Positions 47,090-56,121 of a DNA stretch of 64,000 nt are shown here, in pieces. Location of the stretch: NCBI RefSeq assembly GCF_042660705.1, contig NZ_JBHSUQ010000001.1; one strand, written 5' to 3'. Positions within the stretch are counted from its first letter, which is position 1, and each line of letters begins with the position of its first letter. The notes beneath the pieces are model-generated. The model worked only from the letters and a program-made list of their open reading frames with translations, made no database searches and was not told the origin of the DNA. The translations under genes and the position numbers were made by a program. Source of the DNA: Undibacterium_A arcticum (GTDB lineage: Bacteria; Pseudomonadota; Gammaproteobacteria; Burkholderiales; Burkholderiaceae_D).

Positions 47090-47227
47090 TTAGGTACTTG
47101 ATGCGAATCGCCTGCCTGCGATGCGTTCAACCCATGCAACCGGTTCGGGCGACGGAGCGAGAAAGGCGCGATTGCACGAGTCTTCACTGTCGACCAGCGT
47201 GCCATCGAGTTCGACGATTACGCAGAT
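47090..47227 (-). pseudogene. Remnant of a HAD-superfamily hydrolase
   Basis: In this frame the complement reads ICVIVELDGTLVDSEDSCNRAFLAP then goes out of similarity and stops at 47090. This is the N-terminal motif I of HAD phosphatases (normally hhhFDLDGTLVDS), but the nucleophile Asp is replaced by Glu. A stop lies shortly upstream, and the rest of the protein is gone. A decayed fragment of about 45 codons between rep and the host-attachment gene. Confidence 0.6.
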
Positions 47228-47282
47228 TTCGGGCAGGGAATGGGCGTCCCATCAGCCGGGCGCGGTAGCACAAGCACAGCGC

Positions 47283-49326
47283 TCAAGCCGCCTTTGGTTT
47301 CGCCAGCAAGCCCTTGAGGCGGGCCAGCCGCTCCTGCGGCGTAATAATCTCAGCCTCGGTCGGCACCGCGTCGCCTTCATCGAGCTTCATTTCCTTGATG
47401 AAGCGCGACATGTCGCAGTGCACCGCCTCGCCGGCGCGCTTGCGCTTCTTGCACCAGGTGATGTGCAGGCTGCGCTGGGCGCGGGTGATGCCGACGTACA
47501 TCAGGCGGCGCTCCTCCTCGATGCGGGCGGCCAGCAGCTCGATCGGGGCGTCCGGGTCACCCTTGTGCGGCAGGATGCCCTCCTCCACGCCAACCAGGAA
47601 CACGTGCGGAAATTCCAGGCCTTTCGATGCGTGCAGGGTCGACATGCGCACCGCGTCCGGCTCTTCATCCTTGCCGTCGAGCATGGTCATCAGCGCGACC
47701 ATCTGGGTCAGGTCGAGCAGGCTGCGCTGGTTGCCGTCGCCTTCCTTGCCGCCGTTGCCCTTGTCCTTCAGCCACTGGGTGAAGTCGAGCACGTTCTGCC
47801 ACTTGTTCTGGGCCTGGCGGTCGTCGAAGCTGTCGTACAGATAGCCTTCGTAGTTGATCTCTTTCATCATGTCGTCCAGCAAGCTTGCCGCGTGCCCTTC
47901 GCGGTGGGCGTGCGCTTCCAGCTGATTGATGAATTCGCCGAACTGGCGCAGCGGCTGCAGCTGGCGCTCGGCCAGCTTGGCTTCGATGCCGCCCTTGAAC
48001 ACCGCGTCGAACAGCGAGCATTGCCATTGGCCGGCGAATTCGCCGAGCGTGGCCAGCGTGCTCTGGCCGACGCCGCGCTTGGGGGTGGTGACGGCGCGGA
48101 TGAAGGCCGGGTCGTCGTCGGCATTGGCGATCAGGCGCAGGTAGCTGATGATGTCCTTGATCTCGGCGCGGTCGAAGAAACTCTGGCCGCCCGACATGGT
48201 GTACGGAATCCGTTCGCGTCGCAGCGCCTTTTCGAACACGCGGGCCTGGTGGTTGCCGCGGTACAAGATGGCGTAATCGGAAAACTGCGCGCGCCGCTCG
48301 AAGCGATGGGCCGACAGCATGATCGCGACCTGATCGGCTTCCTGTTCGTCGTCGGCCACGCCGAGCACCTTGACCGGGTCGCCCAGGCCATGTTCCGACC
48401 ACAGCGCCTTGTCAAACAGCTTCGGGTTGTTGCCGATCACCGCATTGGCGGCCTGCAGGATGCGGGTCGACGAGCGGTAATTCTGCTCCAGCTTGATGAC
48501 GCGCAAATCCGGGAAATCGACTTGCAGTGTCTTCAGGTTCTCGATGGTGGCGCCGCGCCACGCGTAGATCGCCTGATCGTCGTCGCCGACGGCGGTAAAC
48601 ATCGGCTTCTTGCCGATCCCGGTGACCAGCAGTTTCACCAGTTCATACTGGCAGGTGTTGGTGTCCTGGTACTCGTCGACCAGCAGGTAGCGCAAGCGGC
48701 GCTGCCATTTGTCGCGCACCGCTTCATTGCTGCGGAACAGCTCGACCGGCAGCCGGATCAGGTCGTCGAAATCGACCGCCTGATAGGCCGACAGCGTCGC
48801 CATGTAGCTGCGGTAGATGCGCGCGGCTTGCGCCTCATCTTCATCCTTGGCTTGCCGCAGCGCGGCTTCCGGCTCGATCAGGCCGTTTCCACAACGACAT
48901 CGCGCCCTGGATGCGACGGATCAGCTGCTTGTCGGTGGTGATCGCCAGATCCTGCACGATCGAGAAGCAGTCGTCACTGTCCATGATCGAGAAGCGGTCC
49001 TTCAGGCCCAGCTCCTTGGCTTCCTGGCGCAGGATCTTGACGCCGAGCGAATGGAAGGTCGAGACCGTTAGCTGCTTGGCCTGCTTCGGCTCCTTCAATA
49101 GCTTGGCGATGCGTTCCTGCATCTCGGTCGCGGCCTTGTTGGTGAAGGTCAGCGCGGCGATGTTTTTGGCGTCGTAACCGCAATCCTCGATCAGGTGCGC
49201 GATCTTTTGCGTGATGACGCGGGTCTTGCCGGAGCCGGCGCCGGCCAGTACCAGGCAGGGGCCGTCCAGGTATTTGACGGCCTCGCGTTGCGGTGCGTTC
49301 AGGCCGAAGGGCGGGGAATTGGACAT
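47283..49326 (-). CDS. rep: ATP-dependent DNA helicase Rep (frameshifted)
   Basis: Superfamily 1A 3'-5' helicase of about 680 residues, closer to Rep than UvrD by its start (KYLDGPCLVLAGAGSGKTRVIT, Walker A) and length. Other motifs: Ia TFTNKAATEM, II LLVDEYQDTN, III AVGDDDQAIYAWRGA, IV QNYRSS, V STLHASKGLEFPHVFL, VI EERRLMYVGITRAQ. The frame breaks near 48840: the N-terminal part reads AMSLWKRPDRA, the continuation GLIEPEAALRQAK. Two more A's after TGG restore SLWKNGLIEPE, so an undercalled A-run is likely. It helps replication forks pass protein blocks. Confidence 0.93.
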
Positions 49327-49436
49327 GCGGGAACCGGGTGAGATGCAGATGCGGATGGGCGGACTAGCGCTGCATTGTAGCAGTGCGTCGGTGCCCTGGA
49401 AGCGCGCTGGCCGATCTTTTTATGAGGCCTGGCAAT

Positions 49437-49514
49437 CAAAATATACTGGACTGTGTATTTTTCAGAGCCCAATGAATACATGGCCAATACGGCATATTCT
49501 GGCAATACTCCCTG
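49437..49514. repeat. Element upstream of rep, related to the one upstream of rdgC
   Basis: AATATACTGG..TGTGTAT.TTTC...AGCCCAATGAATAC matches 29252-29331 base for base at most positions, with a weaker right half up to ATACTCCC. It lies 110 bp upstream of the rep start. No gene lies between 49327 and 49693. Confidence 0.6.
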
Positions 49515-49693
49515 AAAATTGCTTAATTGACAGGTGTGGTGCGGGGCCACGACAAGCCTTGATGCATATCAAAAGCATCGTCAAATCGCTGTCCATTATG
49601 AAAGCAGGGTTTGACGACCGGTCGCTCGTTGCCGGCCTGCCAACGTCATGCTCGCCCGACGCAATCGCGTCAGAACTCTGACGGAGGTGGATC

Positions 49694-51094
49694 ATGGCTG
49701 GCCTGACAACAGAAATGCTGGACAACTTCAAGTCGACCCTGCGCGGACCGATGCTGCAAGCGGGCGATGCCGGCTACGACACCGCCCGCAGCATCTGGAA
49801 CGCGATGATCGATCGCCACCCGGCACTGATCGTGCGCTGCGCCGGCGTGGCCGACGTGATGGCGTCGGTCAACTTCGCGCGCCAGCACGAACTGCTGCTG
49901 GCGGTGCGCGGTGGTGGCCACAATATCGCCGGCAATGCGGTGTGCGACGGCGGCCTGATGCTCGACATGTCGCTGATGAAATCGGTACAGATCGACCCCG
50001 AGGAAAGGCTGGCCTATGTCGGCCCGGGCGCGACGCTCGCCGATTTCGACCACGAGGCGCAAGCCTTCGGGCTGGCGACGCCGCTCGGCATCAATTCGAC
50101 CACCGGCGTGGCCGGCCTGACTCTGGGCGGCGGCTTCGGCTGGCTCAGCCGCATGCATGGCTTGACGGTCGACAACCTGCTGGCGGCCGAACTGGTCAGC
50201 GCCGATGGCCAGCGCGTGCACGCCAGCGACAGCGAGCACGCCGACCTGTTCTGGGCGCTGCGCGGCGGCGGCGGCAACTTCGGCGTGGTGACCCAGTTCA
50301 CCTTCCGCCTGCATCCGGTCGGACCGCAGGTGCTGGCCGGGCTGATCGTATTTCCGCACGCGCAGGCCAAGCAGGTGCTGACGCAGTACCGCGATTTCGT
50401 CGACAGCATGCCGGACCAGCTCAGTGTGTGGGCCGTGTTGCGCCAAGCGCCGCCGCTGCCGTTCCTGCCGCCCGAGGTGCACGGCCAGAACGTGGTGGTA
50501 CTGGCGTTGTTCTACCCCGGCAACGTGGACGAGGGCATGCGGTTGATCGCACCGATGAAAGGCTTCGGCCAGCCGCTCGGCGACCATATCGGCGCGATGC
50601 CGTACAGCGCGTGGCAGCAAGCCTTCGATCCGCTGCTGACGCCGGGCGCGCGCAACTACTGGAAGTCGCATAACTTCAGCAAACTCAACGACGACGCGAT
50701 TGACACTGTGATTCGCTATGCCGGCGACCTGCCGTCGCCGCAATGTGAAATCTTCATGGGCCTGATCGGCGGTCAGGCCAGCCGCGCCGCGCCGGATGCC
50801 ACCGCCTACCCGCACCGCGATGCGCTGTACGCGATGAACGTGCACACCCGCTGGAGCGAGCCGGCCGAAGACGACAAATGCATAGGCTGGGCCCGGGATT
50901 TCTTCAACGCGGCGGCGCCCTACGCCAGCGGCAGCGTGTACGTCAATTTTCTGACGCAGGACGAAGCGGGACGCATCGGCGCCGCCTACGGGCCGAACTA
51001 CCAGCGTCTGGTGCAGGTGAAGAACAAGTACGATCCGGATAACCTGTTCCGGCAGAATCAGAATATCAAGCCCGATTTCGACAGCGGGTGCTAG
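49694..51094 (+). CDS. FAD-linked oxidoreductase of the berberine-bridge (BBE) type
   Basis: A 466-residue flavoprotein. It has a PCMH-type FAD domain with LAVRGGGHNIAGNAV (the His is the usual covalent FAD link), a GGGFGWLSRMHGLTVDN loop and ALRGGGGNFGVVT, and ends in the BBE motif YGPNYQRLVQVKNKYDPDNLFRQNQNI. No signal peptide is seen, so it is probably cytoplasmic. Such enzymes oxidise sugars, alkaloids or other alcohols and amines; the substrate is unknown. GGAGGTG lies 5 bp before the ATG. It stands alone. Confidence 0.92.
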   Translation: MAGLTTEMLDNFKSTLRGPMLQAGDAGYDTARSIWNAMIDRHPALIVRCAGVADVMASVNFARQHELLLAVRGGGHNIAGNAVCDGGLMLDMSLMKSVQIDPEERLAYVGPGATLADFDHEAQAFGLATPLGINSTTGVAGLTLGGGFGWLSRMHGLTVDNLLAAELVSADGQRVHASDSEHADLFWALRGGGGNFGVVTQFTFRLHPVGPQVLAGLIVFPHAQAKQVLTQYRDFVDSMPDQLSVWAVLRQAPPLPFLPPEVHGQNVVVLALFYPGNVDEGMRLIAPMKGFGQPLGDHIGAMPYSAWQQAFDPLLTPGARNYWKSHNFSKLNDDAIDTVIRYAGDLPSPQCEIFMGLIGGQASRAAPDATAYPHRDALYAMNVHTRWSEPAEDDKCIGWARDFFNAAAPYASGSVYVNFLTQDEAGRIGAAYGPNYQRLVQVKNKYDPDNLFRQNQNIKPDFDSGC

Positions 51095-51154
51095 GCGGCG
51101 CGGCATGCAGCCGAGGGCAATCGCATGTGGATCGTTGCTGGCTAAGGCTTTAGC

Positions 51155-51179
51155 CCCTTCCCCCTCGCAGGGGGAAGGG
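51155..51179 (+). terminator. GC-rich hairpin downstream of the FAD oxidoreductase
   Basis: CCCTTCCCCCT-cgc-AGGGGGAAGGG is a perfect 11-bp stem, 60 bp past the stop. No T-run follows; it abuts the compound repeat at 51184 and could be part of that repeat. Confidence 0.5.
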
Positions 51180-51183
51180 CGTA

Positions 51184-51283
51184 GCAGGGAATTCGGGCAG
51201 CATGTTGCCCGCCTGCGAAGCGGTATCCGCTTGCAGGCGGATACCGCTACGCAGGCAGGAGGCATGCCTCCTGCATTCCCTGC
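51184..51283. repeat. Compound palindromic repeat, copy B
   Basis: Outer GCAGGGAAT/ATTCCCTGC encloses GGGCAGCATGTTGCCC, the inner pair GCCTGCG/CGCAGGC, a central GGTATCCGC-ttgcag-GCGGATACC and AGGAGGC-AT-GCCTCCT. The arms differ from copy A (25273-25463) by compensating changes while the joints match. Downstream (about 51310-51332) lies CCTGAGCTTGTCGAAGG, a motif I recognise as common in intergenic repeats. No gene lies between 51095 and 51497. Confidence 0.75.
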
Positions 51284-51497
51284 TCCGCCCCTAACCCTCC
51301 CCCTGCAAGCATGTCCTGAGCTTGTCGAAGGAGGGGAGGGAACTCCGCCGCACCAATGTTCATGCGACCAACCGCAACTTGTCCCGCAGCGCCGCTTGTT
51401 GTACCTTTACACCTGATACAAAAAGCACGATAAAACAGGCGTTTTTTGCCATGTTTTACCGCAGGATGATGAACCGAATTATGCAACAGGAGAACGC

Positions 51498-52685
51498 ATG
51501 AACCGCAACCCCTCCGGGAGCCGCTGCTCCGGCAACCGCTGCTTCGGCAGCCGCTGGAATCTGAAACAGCTCGCGCGCATCATGATCGGTGCGAGCGCGC
51601 TGGCCGCCGGCGCGCTGAGTGCCGCGCCCGCCAGCGCGCAGGAAGAAAAGATCCTGAACATCTACAACTGGTCCGACTACATCGCCGACGATACCATCAA
51701 GAATTTCGAGAAAGAGACCGGGATCAAGGTCCGCTACGACCTCTTCGACAGCAACGAGATCCTGCACGCCAAGCTGGCGGCCGGCAAGAGCGGCTACGAC
51801 ATCGTGGTGCCATCGGCGCATTGGGGCCGGCTGCAGATCGACGCCGGCCTGCTGCGCAAACTCGACAAGAGCAAGCTGCCGAATCTGGCCAATCTGGATC
51901 CGGTAATACAGGCGCAACTGGCCAAGGTCGATCCGAACAACGATCATCTGGTCGACTGGCTGTGGGGTTACACCACGGTCGGCATCAATATCGACAAGGT
52001 CAAGGCGGCGCTGGCGTCCGGTGCCTACCCGCTGCCGATGCCGGACAATGCGTGGGATCTGGTATTCGACCCGAAATACGTGACCAAGCTAAAATCCTGC
52101 GGCGTGTCCTTCCTCGATACGCCATCTGAAATCCTGCCGGCGGCGCTGCATTATCTGGGCAAGAATCCGTTCTCGAAGGCGAGCAGCGATTACCAGGATG
52201 CCGGCCGCCTGCTGAAGAAGATCCGGCCGTCGGTGACATTGTTCAGTTCATCCGGCTACATCAACGACATGACGAACGGCGCGATCTGCGTCGCACTGGG
52301 CTGGTCCGGCGACATCAACATCGCGCGCCAGCGTGCGATCGACGCCAAGAACGGCAACAAGATCGAGGTGCTGATCCCGAAGACTGGCGCGATGCTGTTC
52401 TTCGACACGATGGCGATCCCGACCGATGCCAAGCATCCGAACAACGCGCACCTGTTCATGAATTACATCATGCGTCCGGAAGTGCACGCCAGCCTGACCA
52501 ACAAGGTGTTCTACGCCAATCCGAATGCCGCCAGCATCAAGTTCGTGAAGAAGGATATCGCCGACAACAAGACCGTGTTCCTGTCCGATGCCGACAAGAA
52601 GAAGATGTACACGCCGGAGCCGGTCAGCGCCGATATCCGGCGCCTGGTGACGCGCACGTATACGGCGTTCAAGAGCGGTTTGTAA
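51498..52685 (+). CDS. potF: Polyamine (putrescine) ABC-transporter substrate-binding protein
   Basis: A 395-residue periplasmic binding protein. The N-terminus has an unusual Arg/Cys/Ser-rich leader (NPSGSRCSGNRCFGSRW) before the signal helix ending ASAQEE. Mature motifs ILNIYNWSDYIADDTIKNFEKETGIKVRYD, DIVVPSAHWG and CVALGWSGDINIARQRA are PotD/PotF hallmarks with aromatic and acidic ligand residues. No transporter genes lie beside it, so it is an orphan component here. CAGGAG precedes the ATG and a terminator follows. Confidence 0.92.
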   Translation: MNRNPSGSRCSGNRCFGSRWNLKQLARIMIGASALAAGALSAAPASAQEEKILNIYNWSDYIADDTIKNFEKETGIKVRYDLFDSNEILHAKLAAGKSGYDIVVPSAHWGRLQIDAGLLRKLDKSKLPNLANLDPVIQAQLAKVDPNNDHLVDWLWGYTTVGINIDKVKAALASGAYPLPMPDNAWDLVFDPKYVTKLKSCGVSFLDTPSEILPAALHYLGKNPFSKASSDYQDAGRLLKKIRPSVTLFSSSGYINDMTNGAICVALGWSGDINIARQRAIDAKNGNKIEVLIPKTGAMLFFDTMAIPTDAKHPNNAHLFMNYIMRPEVHASLTNKVFYANPNAASIKFVKKDIADNKTVFLSDADKKKMYTPEPVSADIRRLVTRTYTAFKSGL

Positions 52686-52707
52686 GTTGCCCGCTTGTCG
52701 TTGATTG

Positions 52708-52731
52708 CGGCCGCTGAATGCGGCCGTTTTT
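52708..52731 (+). terminator. Terminator of potF
   Basis: CGGCCG-ctgaatg-CGGCCG followed by TTTTT, 23 bp after the stop. The remaining gap to 52900 holds no gene. Confidence 0.85.
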
Positions 52732-52900
52732 CATGCGGGCGTGCCAAAGAAACTTTGAATATCGTTGGAAATGCAGTCCTTGCTTGTGATTGCCGATCGC
52801 GCGGCGCAGTGAAATATGCAGCAAGAGCTCGATAAAAACCGTCTGCATGAACGAGCGAACCCGTCATGGCGGCGGGCTGACAGCGATTCTTTATGCAGGG

Positions 52901-53308
52901 TTAGCGCGCTGGTGGGCCTTTGAGCTCGACCACATTACCCTCCGGGTCGGCGACATAGATGGAAGGGCCCTCCCCTTCTGCACCGTAGCGTGAACCGACC
53001 GGGCCAGCCGCGACGCCATACGCCTCCAGATGGCTGCGAATGCTCGGTTCGTCGAATGGCTCCACCCGCAGGCAGAAGTGATCAAGGTTGCGCGCTTCCT
53101 TTCCGGGCGCCGCGCCGCCAGCTTTGCCGAGTTTGCCATCGACGGGTATCAGATCAATGATAGATCGGCCAGCGCGCAACTGGACCAAGCCAATTTCGTC
53201 TTGCCGTCGTTCTATGGTGCACCCGAGCGCGCCGCAGTAGAAGCGAAGCATGCTGTCGAGGTCTACAACGCGCAGTACAAGGTGATCGATTTCGCGAATA
53301 TGGATCAT
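52901..53308 (-). CDS. Glyoxalase/VOC-family protein
   Basis: A 135-residue VOC-fold protein. IREIDHLVLRVVDLDSMLRFYCGALGC at the start (metal-ligand His), NLDHFCLRVEPFDEPS and the closing YVADPEGNVVELKGP (Glu ligand). Two beta-alpha-beta-beta-beta modules of normal length. Likely metal-dependent, substrate unknown. ATG 53308 aligns with the family start; the frame is open upstream. It lies at the border between core genes and the cassette region, so it could belong to either. Confidence 0.87.
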   Translation of the reverse strand: MIHIREIDHLVLRVVDLDSMLRFYCGALGCTIERRQDEIGLVQLRAGRSIIDLIPVDGKLGKAGGAAPGKEARNLDHFCLRVEPFDEPSIRSHLEAYGVAAGPVGSRYGAEGEGPSIYVADPEGNVVELKGPPAR

Positions 53309-53512
53309 AAGGTGGGTGGGTGGTAGCTGATTAACGACGCGGTATAACACCCCGATTTTGTCGTTTCGAGGCGAACCAATCCTTGGGCTTCGTGGCGCAT
53401 TGAGGTGATTTTTTATCCGATCTGTCAGTGTGCCTCATGTTCGCTGCAGCAGGCAAGTCATGCCCACGCAGTACGAATGGCATTTCAACGGTCGGCCACC
53501 GATCGTACGGGC

Positions 53513-54686
53513 TCATTGCCGCCCGGAGGTGATTTGGTTGACCATGGCGCGTATGGCTGAGATCTGCACGCCTTTCTTGTTGGCGTAATTTTCGCCGGTG
53601 TAACCCCACCAGTCCCAGCAGCCGTTAGGATTAAGGCCAGGGATTGAAACTGCCTGAGGGAATAGCACGACAATATTATTGGTATCGGCCCAGGCGACGT
53701 AGCCTGCGTGCCGCACAAAAGTCGTGCCATAGTACAAGCCACCACCCGGTGGCGATTTCAGCGGCAGATAGTCTTGACCCTGCTCACATCCGTGCAACGC
53801 AATGTGCAAGCGGCATGCGCCGCCACCGGCACAGGCAGTAGGGATGTACACCCAACCTGTGGTGTCCATGCCAGTAAGCCACGAGAAAATGGTTTTGGGC
53901 AGGTACGGTGTCTGGTCGAACTTAACGAAGCGGCCGGTCGGCGCCCCCTTTCGCGGCGCTTGGAGCGGCCCATAGATCCACCCCAGGATTTCCTTCGCGC
54001 CATCGAAGTGGCACTTGCCGATATAGGGGGAGTCTGTGATTGCGCAGCCATTGCCATAGGCTACTGTCGGCATGGTGTGGCCCGCGTTGGGCAATAGAGT
54101 CTTGGAGATATTCTGCGCAGGTACGGAAAATCGCTGGTAGTAATCGGCAAGTTGCGCCGCCACCGCACTGGGAACAACCTCGTCCTTTCCGCCAGCAAAT
54201 ATGAACACGCGTTGCCTGGCAAGATTGTCAGGATTATCAATCAGGTCTTTGGCGGCGAAGCCGCGTGTGGCAAGCGCAAGTGCCGGGACGTCGGCACTGG
54301 TCGGGGAAACATTGCACACTAGATGAGCGGGGTCCAGCGTGCAGGAGCATTGCGTGGTTGCGCTGACCACGTTGTTCTGGCTACAAATACGGGCCGCCCG
54401 CAATAACGCCCGCGCCTTTGACGATGGCAGAGTGCGCGACCTGAAACTGAACCGACATGAAGCCGCCAGAGGAAATGCCGGAAACCGAGGTTTCAGCGAT
54501 GTCGATGTTAAGCGCGGGAAGCGCTGGTGGTGGCTGACTAAGACCGGGCAGCGGCAGCGCGGCCAAACACGCAACTAGCAAGGGCAGCATCGCCATCACC
54601 GGGCGGCTCTTCCATATCATCGATATCATCGATACCATCGACACCGCAAAAAGAAGCGTCAAGGCACTTTCCAGCATGAATGACAT
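53513..54686 (-). CDS. Extracellular PHB depolymerase-like esterase (frameshifted), integron cassette gene
   Basis: Secreted alpha/beta-hydrolase of about 391 residues. A hydrophobic N-terminus leads to the nucleophile elbow SVSGISSGGFMSVQFQVA. The rest includes VFIFAGGKDEVVPS (Asp), LPNAGHTMPT (His), a substrate-binding LHIALHGCEQG and a C-terminal NGCWDWWGYTG. It resembles short-chain-PHA depolymerases. The frame breaks near 54383: IAGGPYL stops, and CSQNNVVSATTQC continues one base over. One more T gives GGPYFCSQNN. GGAGA precedes ATG 54686. It is the third gene left of the first attI copy. Confidence 0.83.
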
Positions 54687-54756
54687 GGAGTTCTCCGTTC
54701 TTGAGATTACCCAAAAAAAAGCTGAGACGATTTTATCCATCCAGCGATAGAACCCG

Positions 54757-54861
54757 GCTTAATTGCTCCGAGACGACGCGTGAAATCAAAAAACCGCGAG
54801 CAGAAAAGATCAACCCCGTGATGTCGGCGGGGTTGGGCAAGTCTTTATAGATTTGTTAGCC
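54757..54861 (-). repeat. attC-like site of the SRPBCC cassette
   Basis: On the complement it runs from GGCTAAC, which contains the stop codon of the SRPBCC gene, to ATTAAGC (one mismatch to GTTRRRY), 105 bp. Inside is CAACCCCG-ccgacatca-CGGGGTTG. Bounds are approximate. Confidence 0.45.
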
Positions 54862-55263
54862 ATGCATTGCGCTACGTTCAAGCGTTTGCTTCATGGCGAT
54901 TATTCCCTGGTCGATCATCGCTCCGATCGCGCCTGCCAATTCATTGGGCAGCAAGTCGGCAATCCACACAACGCGCGTTTGTTCTTGACCTTCGGCAAAG
55001 ACCTGCACAGATGCGTTGTGGTGTGTGAGTTTTCCGCCAACCGCAGACCAGACGAGCCGGCGCGCCTCGTCGTTCACATCGACGATCAACTCGCGTGCGA
55101 CTAAGCCATTGGCGAAAGTGACGATTCTCGCGCCTTCCTCAAGCTGGCAATCGACTACGAAACCGGGCACAAGGCGCACATGAATTTGCCCGACGTCGCG
55201 CACGGCGGCCCAGACATGCTCGGGGTGGGCTTGGATCAAGATTTCTCTGCGGATGGATGCCAT
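54856..55263 (-). CDS. SRPBCC-family protein, integron cassette gene
   Basis: A 135-residue polyketide-cyclase-like protein. It starts MASIRREILIQAHPEHVWAAVRDVGQI and continues LVPGFVVDCQLEEGARIVTF to the C-terminal helix DQGIIAMKQTLERSAM. Such proteins bind hydrophobic ligands or catalyse simple cyclisations; the substrate is unknown. AAGGAG lies 8 bp before the ATG. The stop overlaps an attC-type core (GGCTAAC), a common arrangement in integron cassettes. Second gene from the left attI copy. Confidence 0.85.
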   Translation of the reverse strand: MASIRREILIQAHPEHVWAAVRDVGQIHVRLVPGFVVDCQLEEGARIVTFANGLVARELIVDVNDEARRLVWSAVGGKLTHHNASVQVFAEGQEQTRVVWIADLLPNELAGAIGAMIDQGIIAMKQTLERSAMHG

Positions 55264-55304
55264 GTGCTTTACTCCTTTGATGAGCGCGTGAAACGGAACG
55301 GAAT

Positions 55305-55373
55305 GGCTAACGTGAAGGTAAGGGGCTGCGCGCTTTTGCGCAGTCCCTCGATTGACTATACGCAGGGTTAGGC
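55305..55373 (-). repeat. attC site of the cupin cassette
   Basis: A 69-bp site on the complement from GCCTAAC (55367-55373) to GTTAGCC (55305-55311), with imperfectly paired flanks and a central hairpin GGGACTGCGC-aaaa-GCGCGCAGCCCC. The cores are complementary, as in integron attC sites. Confidence 0.65.
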
Positions 55374-55408
55374 GTCCGCCGACAAATCATCTCGCGCCAA
55401 AACCCGAA

Positions 55409-55819
55409 TTACTGTATCGGGTCAAGGAACGGTGTTTCTGGATCGCTCGCATAAAATATCACCACCCGAAGCGGCTCGGCACTACTGCGGTTGTAGCCCG
55501 TCATCTTTACGTTTGGCGGTTCCACGAATGCTTGTCCAGCCTTCACGACGACCGGCGCACGCCCCTCTAGCTCTAACGTGAATGTACCGTCCAAGACGTA
55601 CACAGTCACCGGGAATCGATGCGTATGGAACGGGGTCTTATCACCTGGCTTGATACTTGCCGTCAGGACGCGCACTTCCTGCCTTTCGCCCTTGGGCATG
55701 CCAGATACGACCTCTTTCAAGATCATTTCGGGTCTTGCAGTACCCTGCGCTTGCGCCATCGACGACAAACCAATGAACAGAGCGGCAAACAACAGGGTAG
55801 ATCGGATCGAAATGTTCAT
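55409..55819 (-). CDS. Secreted cupin protein, first integron cassette of module 1
   Basis: A 136-residue cupin with a signal peptide (ends SMAQAQG). Metal motif TPFHTHRFPVTVYVLDGTFTLELEG, with the usual His/His/Glu pattern altered after HTH, and QAFVEPPNVKMTGYN as motif 2, where the expected His is not obvious. The function is unknown. It is the first gene after the attI core at 55871, reading away from the integrase fragment as expected for a cassette, and is followed by a 69-bp attC. Confidence 0.85.
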   Translation of the reverse strand: MNISIRSTLLFAALFIGLSSMAQAQGTARPEMILKEVVSGMPKGERQEVRVLTASIKPGDKTPFHTHRFPVTVYVLDGTFTLELEGRAPVVVKAGQAFVEPPNVKMTGYNRSSAEPLRVVIFYASDPETPFLDPIQ

Positions 55820-55870
55820 ACGTAATTTTCTTTCGTCGTTGTCATGGAACCGTGAGTGTCTTGAGAAGAC

Positions 55871-56038
55871 GCCTAACTTGATTTACACCGACAGCAAAGT
55901 CTGTGTAACCTGGCCCCAAGCCATCTAACCTGGCCGACCAACTCAACACAAACGCTTGCCGCGGGGTGGTTTTGACGATGCACTGTATAAAAAACAGTGC
56001 CGTATAAAAATGAAGAACATCACCCAGTTTATCCCGTG
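55871..56038. promoter_or_regulatory. Integron attI / integrase promoter module, copy 1
   Basis: Begins with the core GCCTAAC (complement GTTAGGC, 55871-55877). Similarity to copy 2 (59785-59960) starts within a few bases of this core and runs about 230 bp through into intI. It contains GCACTGT-ataaaaa-ACAGTGC (55980-56000), a LexA-like palindrome one base short of the standard N8 spacing, just before the intI start, and TTGACG at 55972-55977. Cassettes read left from here and intI reads right, the standard integron layout. Confidence 0.7.
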
Positions 56039-56100
56039 ATGCCCAAAAGACAAGACCTGCCAAGGCATTGGATCAGCTAAAGCGCGATATTCGCGATAAG
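56039..56100 (+). pseudogene. intI: Truncated integron integrase intI, copy 1 (5' fragment)
   Basis: With one extra A in 'cccaaaaga', ATG 56039 reads MPKKTRPAKALDQLKRDIRDK, the N-terminus of an integron integrase (compare LDQLRERIR in class 1 IntI). Similarity stops after GATAAG at 56100; only about 21 residues remain. The sequence then runs into an attC-like end of the ion-channel cassette. It cannot code a recombinase. Confidence 0.7.
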
Positions 56101-56121
56101 TTGTTCATGGCGGATCAATAC

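Noticed and set aside
47121..48941. A 606-residue plus-strand open frame
   Set aside because: It is antisense to rep, has His/Leu/Gln-rich composition typical of reverse frames of GC-rich genes, and has no recognisable domain.
49670..51265. A 531-residue minus-strand open frame
   Set aside because: It is antisense to the FAD oxidoreductase, whose motifs and ribosome site are clear.
55842..56063. A 73-residue minus-strand gene (and its counterpart start in the frame at 59,860)
   Set aside because: It is the non-coding attI/promoter module read in antisense; the similarity of the two 'proteins' comes from the duplicated DNA.
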